A stretch of DNA of 64,000 nucleotides from Acidobacteriota bacterium (GTDB taxonomy: Bacteria; Acidobacteriota; Vicinamibacteria; Vicinamibacterales; CAVVIG01): NCBI GenBank assembly GCA_018268955.1, contig JAFDVO010000018.1, positions 176,576-240,575 of the forward strand. Reading direction: 5' to 3'. How positions within the stretch are numbered: position 1 is the first letter of the stretch; each line of letters opens with the position of its first letter. The position numbers were made by a program, and so were the translations under genes. This document shows positions 61,180 to 64,000 of the stretch, in pieces. The notes beneath the pieces are model-generated. The model was not told the DNA's origin and did no database searches. It saw only the letters and a list, made by a program, of their open reading frames with translations.

Positions 61180-61322
61180 CGCGCCGCGGGGAGTCAGGAG
61201 TCGGGAGGCGACGACGGGAGGGCAAGGATGAAGTGAGACGTGAGAGGTTCGAGATGAGGAGTGAGCGACTGCGTCACTCCTGCATTCCGACTTCTGACGT
61301 CTCACTTCCGACGGCTGAGCGG
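61180..61322. repeat. GAAGTGAGACGTGAGAG/ACTTCTGACGTCTCAC mini-repeats
   Basis: A GTGAGACGTGAGAGG run (about 61228-61265) and the complementary CTTCTGACGTCTCACTTCC (61289-61307) can pair as a long hairpin. Region between the lipoprotein stop (61326) and the element above. No T-run. Confidence 0.7.
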
Positions 61323-61325
61323 TCG

Positions 61326-62429
61326 TTACGGCTTGGGCCGGGTGCTGATCCAGACGTTGCGGTAGATCGTGCCGGGGATGCTGGCCGATTCACCGCCGCT
61401 GCGGCCGGTCGGCACGCCGATGAACGCGTAGTGCGGCTGCGGGTTGTACGAGCCGTTGTTCGCGTTGCGCGTGATGTCGTAGATCAGCCGGCCGCCGGGC
61501 CCCCCCTCGTTGACGGTCACGCGGACCTGCTTGCCCCAGGTGTAGCGCCAGTAGTACCAGGTGTTCGGGTCGAGACTCTTCACCGAGATCATGCGCTGGT
61601 CCGTAGTCGGCTCGTACCGCACGCTCGTGTCGTCTGCCGATCCGTACAGCACGCGGTAGGTGATCGAGTTCGGCGGGAAGCCGCTGGTGCCGCGGTACTG
61701 CACGTCGACACGGTACGGGTTGGTGATGTAGTCGTTCGAGTCCGGGTTGCCCTGCATCATGCCGAACACTTTCGACTTGTCGCCCGGTGCGTTCCCGCGA
61801 AGGCCCTTGATCTCGACGGCGAATTCGCCGGAGCTGATCGTCACCGGGATGGCGTAGCGCACGTAGGCCGCGTTCGTCTCGAGCCGGGCACCTTCAGCCG
61901 TGAAGGTCACCGGGCCGACCGCCTGGCCGACCGAGCTGCCGTTGTAGAGCGGATCGAACACCTCGCTGCCGCGGATGTAGCCGCCCTCGGAGGAGATGAA
62001 GGAGGCGGGCGCCGACCACGGGCCGGCATCGCCGCCGAACTCGGCACGCACGCGCCACGTGTGGCGCGCCTTGAACGCGAGCTGCGCCGACGGGCGCCAC
62101 GCGAGGCTGCCGACCGGACCCGAGTCCTGCACCAGGTTGCCGGAGGCGTCGTTCACCTGGAAGCGGTAGGCCAGGGCGCCGGGCAGGGTGGCCCCGAACT
62201 TCGCCGTGGCCGCCGAGGCCGTCAGCGTCGGGACATCGGTCTGCTGCGCGTCATTGGTCGGCGACACGACACCCGGTGCCGTCACCTTCAGCGTGGAGCC
62301 GTCTGCCGCCGCGTCTGCTCCCTGTGCCCCTGATCCGCTGGGGGAAACCGGCGTGGCCGACTGGCGGCTGCACGCGATGGCCAGCGCCAGCAGCGCCGCC
62401 GTAGCCGTGACCGTGAACCTTCTCGACAT
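61326..62429 (-). CDS. Lipoprotein with Fn3-like and C-terminal beta-sandwich domains
   Basis: 367 residues. Lipoprotein signal (ALLALAIAC|S). A Ser/Ala/Gly-rich linker, then an Fn3-like domain (TLPGALAYRFQVNDASGNLV to HTWRVRAEFGGDAGPWSAPAS, in part), then a large beta-sandwich rich in Tyr, Trp, Asn (FAVEIKGLRGNAPGDKSKVF, NTWYYWRYTWGKQVRVTVNE) that resembles concanavalin A-like carbohydrate-binding or LamG domains. No catalytic residues recognised. Possibly surface glycan binding. Stands alone, with the next gene 83 bp upstream on the same strand. Confidence 0.72.
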   Translation of the reverse strand: MSRRFTVTATAALLALAIACSRQSATPVSPSGSGAQGADAAADGSTLKVTAPGVVSPTNDAQQTDVPTLTASAATAKFGATLPGALAYRFQVNDASGNLVQDSGPVGSLAWRPSAQLAFKARHTWRVRAEFGGDAGPWSAPASFISSEGGYIRGSEVFDPLYNGSSVGQAVGPVTFTAEGARLETNAAYVRYAIPVTISSGEFAVEIKGLRGNAPGDKSKVFGMMQGNPDSNDYITNPYRVDVQYRGTSGFPPNSITYRVLYGSADDTSVRYEPTTDQRMISVKSLDPNTWYYWRYTWGKQVRVTVNEGGPGGRLIYDITRNANNGSYNPQPHYAFIGVPTGRSGGESASIPGTIYRNVWISTRPKP

Positions 62430-62512
62430 CCAAGAGCTCCTGCGATGAATGGACGTTGTCGTCTGTAGTGTTCGTGCGTCTGGGGATGAGTGCCGTGTGT
62501 CGTTCGACGAGG

Positions 62513-63064
62513 CTAGCCGCGACTCCGGGGGGGCCTGGGGCGACCGTCGCCGTTCTTCCGGCTAGCCGCGGCCGCAGGCTCGACCTCGATGACCATGATG
62601 TATTGCTGCCGGATGACGGCGGCCGGCGATCGGCGCGTGTTCCGCAGCACGTCCCGAATCGCCTCGAAGATCCGGGTGTCCTCGTCGGGCAGGTCGTGCT
62701 CGTCGAGCGCGTCCTGAATCATCAGTTCCAGCCGCGCCGCCGTCATCGACTCGTCGAACGAGATCAGGGCACGGCCGTCAGACAGCGGCACCAGCACGAC
62801 GCCGGTGCGCCGCTCGAGCGTCTTCGTCGGGTTGACGACGATCACCGAGCGCTTGCCGAACGACACCAGCTCCGCGGGGGGCGACGGTCGCTTCGCGACT
62901 TCAGGCTGGGCCAGCCGCACGATGGCGCGGCTCAGGTCGTGATCGATCCCGCCCAGCGTTTCGAGGACGTTCTCGGGCAGCGTCAGCGTGACGGGACGCG
63001 ACGGCTGGGCAAACTTGCGCGGACGCCCGCGCCTGGGCGTCGTGACCGGAAGAGACAGGCTCAC
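62513..63064 (-). CDS. Ribbon-helix-helix-like protein with an AT-hook-like N-terminus
   Basis: 183 residues. Residues 11-17 (RRGRPRK) look like an AT-hook, and 24-51 (PVTLTLPENVLETLGGIDHD) form a ribbon-helix-helix-like start. The middle (FGKRSVIVVNPTKTLERRTG; GVVLVPLSDGRALISFDES) and C-terminal part (VIRQQYIMVIEVEP) are not recognised. Probably a small DNA-binding regulator, perhaps with a ligand domain. Ends in a Pro/Arg tail. No operon partner other than the lipoprotein gene downstream. Confidence 0.65.
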   Translation of the reverse strand: MSLSLPVTTPRRGRPRKFAQPSRPVTLTLPENVLETLGGIDHDLSRAIVRLAQPEVAKRPSPPAELVSFGKRSVIVVNPTKTLERRTGVVLVPLSDGRALISFDESMTAARLELMIQDALDEHDLPDEDTRIFEAIRDVLRNTRRSPAAVIRQQYIMVIEVEPAAAASRKNGDGRPRPPRSRG

Positions 63065-63275
63065 GATTTCTGAGGATTATTCCTGCTCCGGCCGGTAATT
63101 TCAACGAAGAAAATCCATGTCGGCGGCTCCGTAGCGCCGAATGCCTGCTGGATTTCCGGCACCTGCCGCGAATTCGACCGGGCTCAGCAGGAGGGCCGCC
63201 CCGTCGTAACCTCCATGATTCAGGGAGAAAACGGGTTCACCAGCATCTGGCACGTTCCGTGGTTACGATGGAGGC

Positions 63276-63632
63276 GTGACCAGTCTCCGACATGCGGTGC
63301 TCGTGCTTCTGCTGCTGGCGATAGCTGCCGCAACGGGATCGGCGTTCACTGCGCAGGTGCACTTGGCGTGCGTCACGCAGACGCACGACTGCGACGACGC
63401 GGTGACGGCGGTCGCGGAGTGCTGCTGCCACGCGTCCGACGCCGGGTCGCACGACTCGACGCTCCCCGAGCAGCGCGTCGAGTTGACCGCCGCGGTAAGC
63501 CTGGCCGTGCCGGTCCTCGGTGTCGCGCCTGCCTTCACGACGACAGCCTCAGGCATCCACCATCCTGTCCCTATCTCGCCCAGGCGCTGCCTGCTTGACC
63601 TTCCCACGCTGCTCGCCACGCTGCTGATCTGA
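63276..63632 (+). CDS. Cys/His-rich small exported protein upstream of a TolC-family gene
   Basis: 118 residues from a GTG with GGAGG just before it. Signal peptide to about residue 26 (HAVLVLLLLAIAAATGSAFT). The mature part has clustered Cys and His: ACVTQTHDCDD and AECCCHASDAGSHDS, then a second hydrophobic stretch. No known family. Small His/Cys proteins of this type often precede heavy-metal (CusCBA/Czc) efflux genes, and a TolC-family gene begins 97 bp on, so metal binding is a reasonable guess. Confidence 0.6.
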   Translation: MTSLRHAVLVLLLLAIAAATGSAFTAQVHLACVTQTHDCDDAVTAVAECCCHASDAGSHDSTLPEQRVELTAAVSLAVPVLGVAPAFTTTASGIHHPVPISPRRCLLDLPTLLATLLI

Positions 63633-63728
63633 GCCGCACCCGCTCGTCATCCGCCTGTTTTCCGCCCGGAGTGTGTCCGTGCGCGTCCCATCTGCGCGCA
63701 TGGACCGGACAAGACGTGAGGCGTTGCG

Positions 63729-64000
63729 ATGCGTGTGGTGTGTGTCGTTCTGATGGGCCTGGCTGCCGTCGCTCCTGCTGGCGCCCAGCCGGCCCCCTCG
63801 TTGACGTTACATGAGGCCGTTGCGGAGGCAACGGCCAACAACCCGGAGATTGCCGCCGCCAGACTGGGCTACGACGCAGCGAAGCTGCGGCCCTTACAGG
63901 ACCGGAGCCTGCCGGATCCGATGGTGTCTGCCGGCTACAGCTCGATTGGTCGTCCATGGCCGGGCGCGGGGATCGGCAGGGAGCCAACCGCCAACATTGG
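63729..64000 (+). CDS. TolC-family outer-membrane protein, 5' part (truncated by window end)
   Basis: ATG at 63729; the frame stays open to the window end. It starts MRVVCVVLMGLAAVAPAGAQ (signal peptide), then SLTLHEAVAEATANNPEIAA and ARLGYDAAKLRPLQDRSLPD, which match the first helix of TolC/CusC/CzcC-family proteins. The PDPMVSAGYSSIG segment fits the metal-efflux CusC/CzcC branch. Likely the start of a second, metal-type efflux operon continuing outside the window. Confidence 0.82.
   Translation, partial: MRVVCVVLMGLAAVAPAGAQPAPSLTLHEAVAEATANNPEIAAARLGYDAAKLRPLQDRSLPDPMVSAGYSSIGRPWPGAGIGREPTANI

Noticed and set aside
1-64000. Insertion sequences, integrase or plasmid origin
   Set aside because: No transposase, recombinase or replication-initiator motif was found in any frame.

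Overview
This is a GC-rich chromosomal window, almost fully coding, with short intergenic gaps that often carry low-complexity mini-repeats. The gene content suggests an aerobic, heterotrophic Gram-negative soil- or sediment-type bacterium. Many products are Tat- or Sec-exported redox proteins: PQQ-type quinoproteins, an exported molybdenum hydroxylase, cytochrome c and an RND/TolC export system. I infer Acidobacteriota, possibly class Vicinamibacteria. No rRNA or marker phylogeny is available, so this is inference only.

Layout, left to right. 1-545: 3' end of a sensor histidine kinase. 593-3353: an FMN-binding protein, a NosR/NapH-like membrane polyferredoxin and a convergent ApbE flavin transferase, which together look like a flavin-based membrane electron-transfer unit. 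3397-6458: a frameshifted membrane-anchored spermidine-synthase-like gene and a DUF4126 protein. 6725-14224: a compact chemotaxis cluster (cheA-cheW-soluble PAS MCP-cheY-cheB-cheR-cheX). 14417-16040: a degenerate M28-like exported protein and a small Tat-type protein. 16131-19947: a three-subunit exported molybdopterin dehydrogenase. 20105-23706: two paralogous PQQ beta-propeller dehydrogenases, only one with a cytochrome c domain. 23852-24426: two small membrane-stress-type proteins. 24523-28401: glycolate oxidase glcDEF. 28493-30070: citramalate synthase. 30173-32306: an exported PHP phosphoesterase-like protein and a zinc peptidase. 32388-34717: homoserine dehydrogenase and threonine synthase. 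34972-38499: a siroheme/sulfite-reductase operon preceded by a poly-cysteine leader peptide and a terminator. 38639-43669: a DNA-repair operon (uvrA, HEAT-repeat protein, 3-methyladenine glycosylase). 43910-46076: cytochrome c, cupin, a small orphan and a frameshifted sirtuin. 46147-48190: tRNA-Thr followed by a gene-poor stretch and a Fic protein (possible island). 48200-51486: DUF4159 protein, amidohydrolase and BON protein. 51565-58571: beta-propeller protein, TolC, adaptor and RND permease. 58634-64000: pirin, purine permease, lipoprotein, ribbon-helix-helix protein, a Cys/His-rich exported protein and the start of another TolC-family gene.

The most interesting signal is at 38347-38499. 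A 27-codon ORF with six Cys codons among its first eight is followed by an intrinsic terminator whose U-tract abuts the start codon of the precorrin-2 dehydrogenase gene. This has the architecture of a cysteine-sensing transcription attenuator for siroheme synthesis and sulfite reduction. Other points: three in-frame 63-bp repeats built on a REP-like palindrome that form the signal-peptide end of the HEAT-repeat protein; several start codons only 7-9 nt after a -10-like hexamer (leaderless candidates); several families of intergenic mini-repeats that falsely extend reading frames; and two genes broken by single frameshifts.
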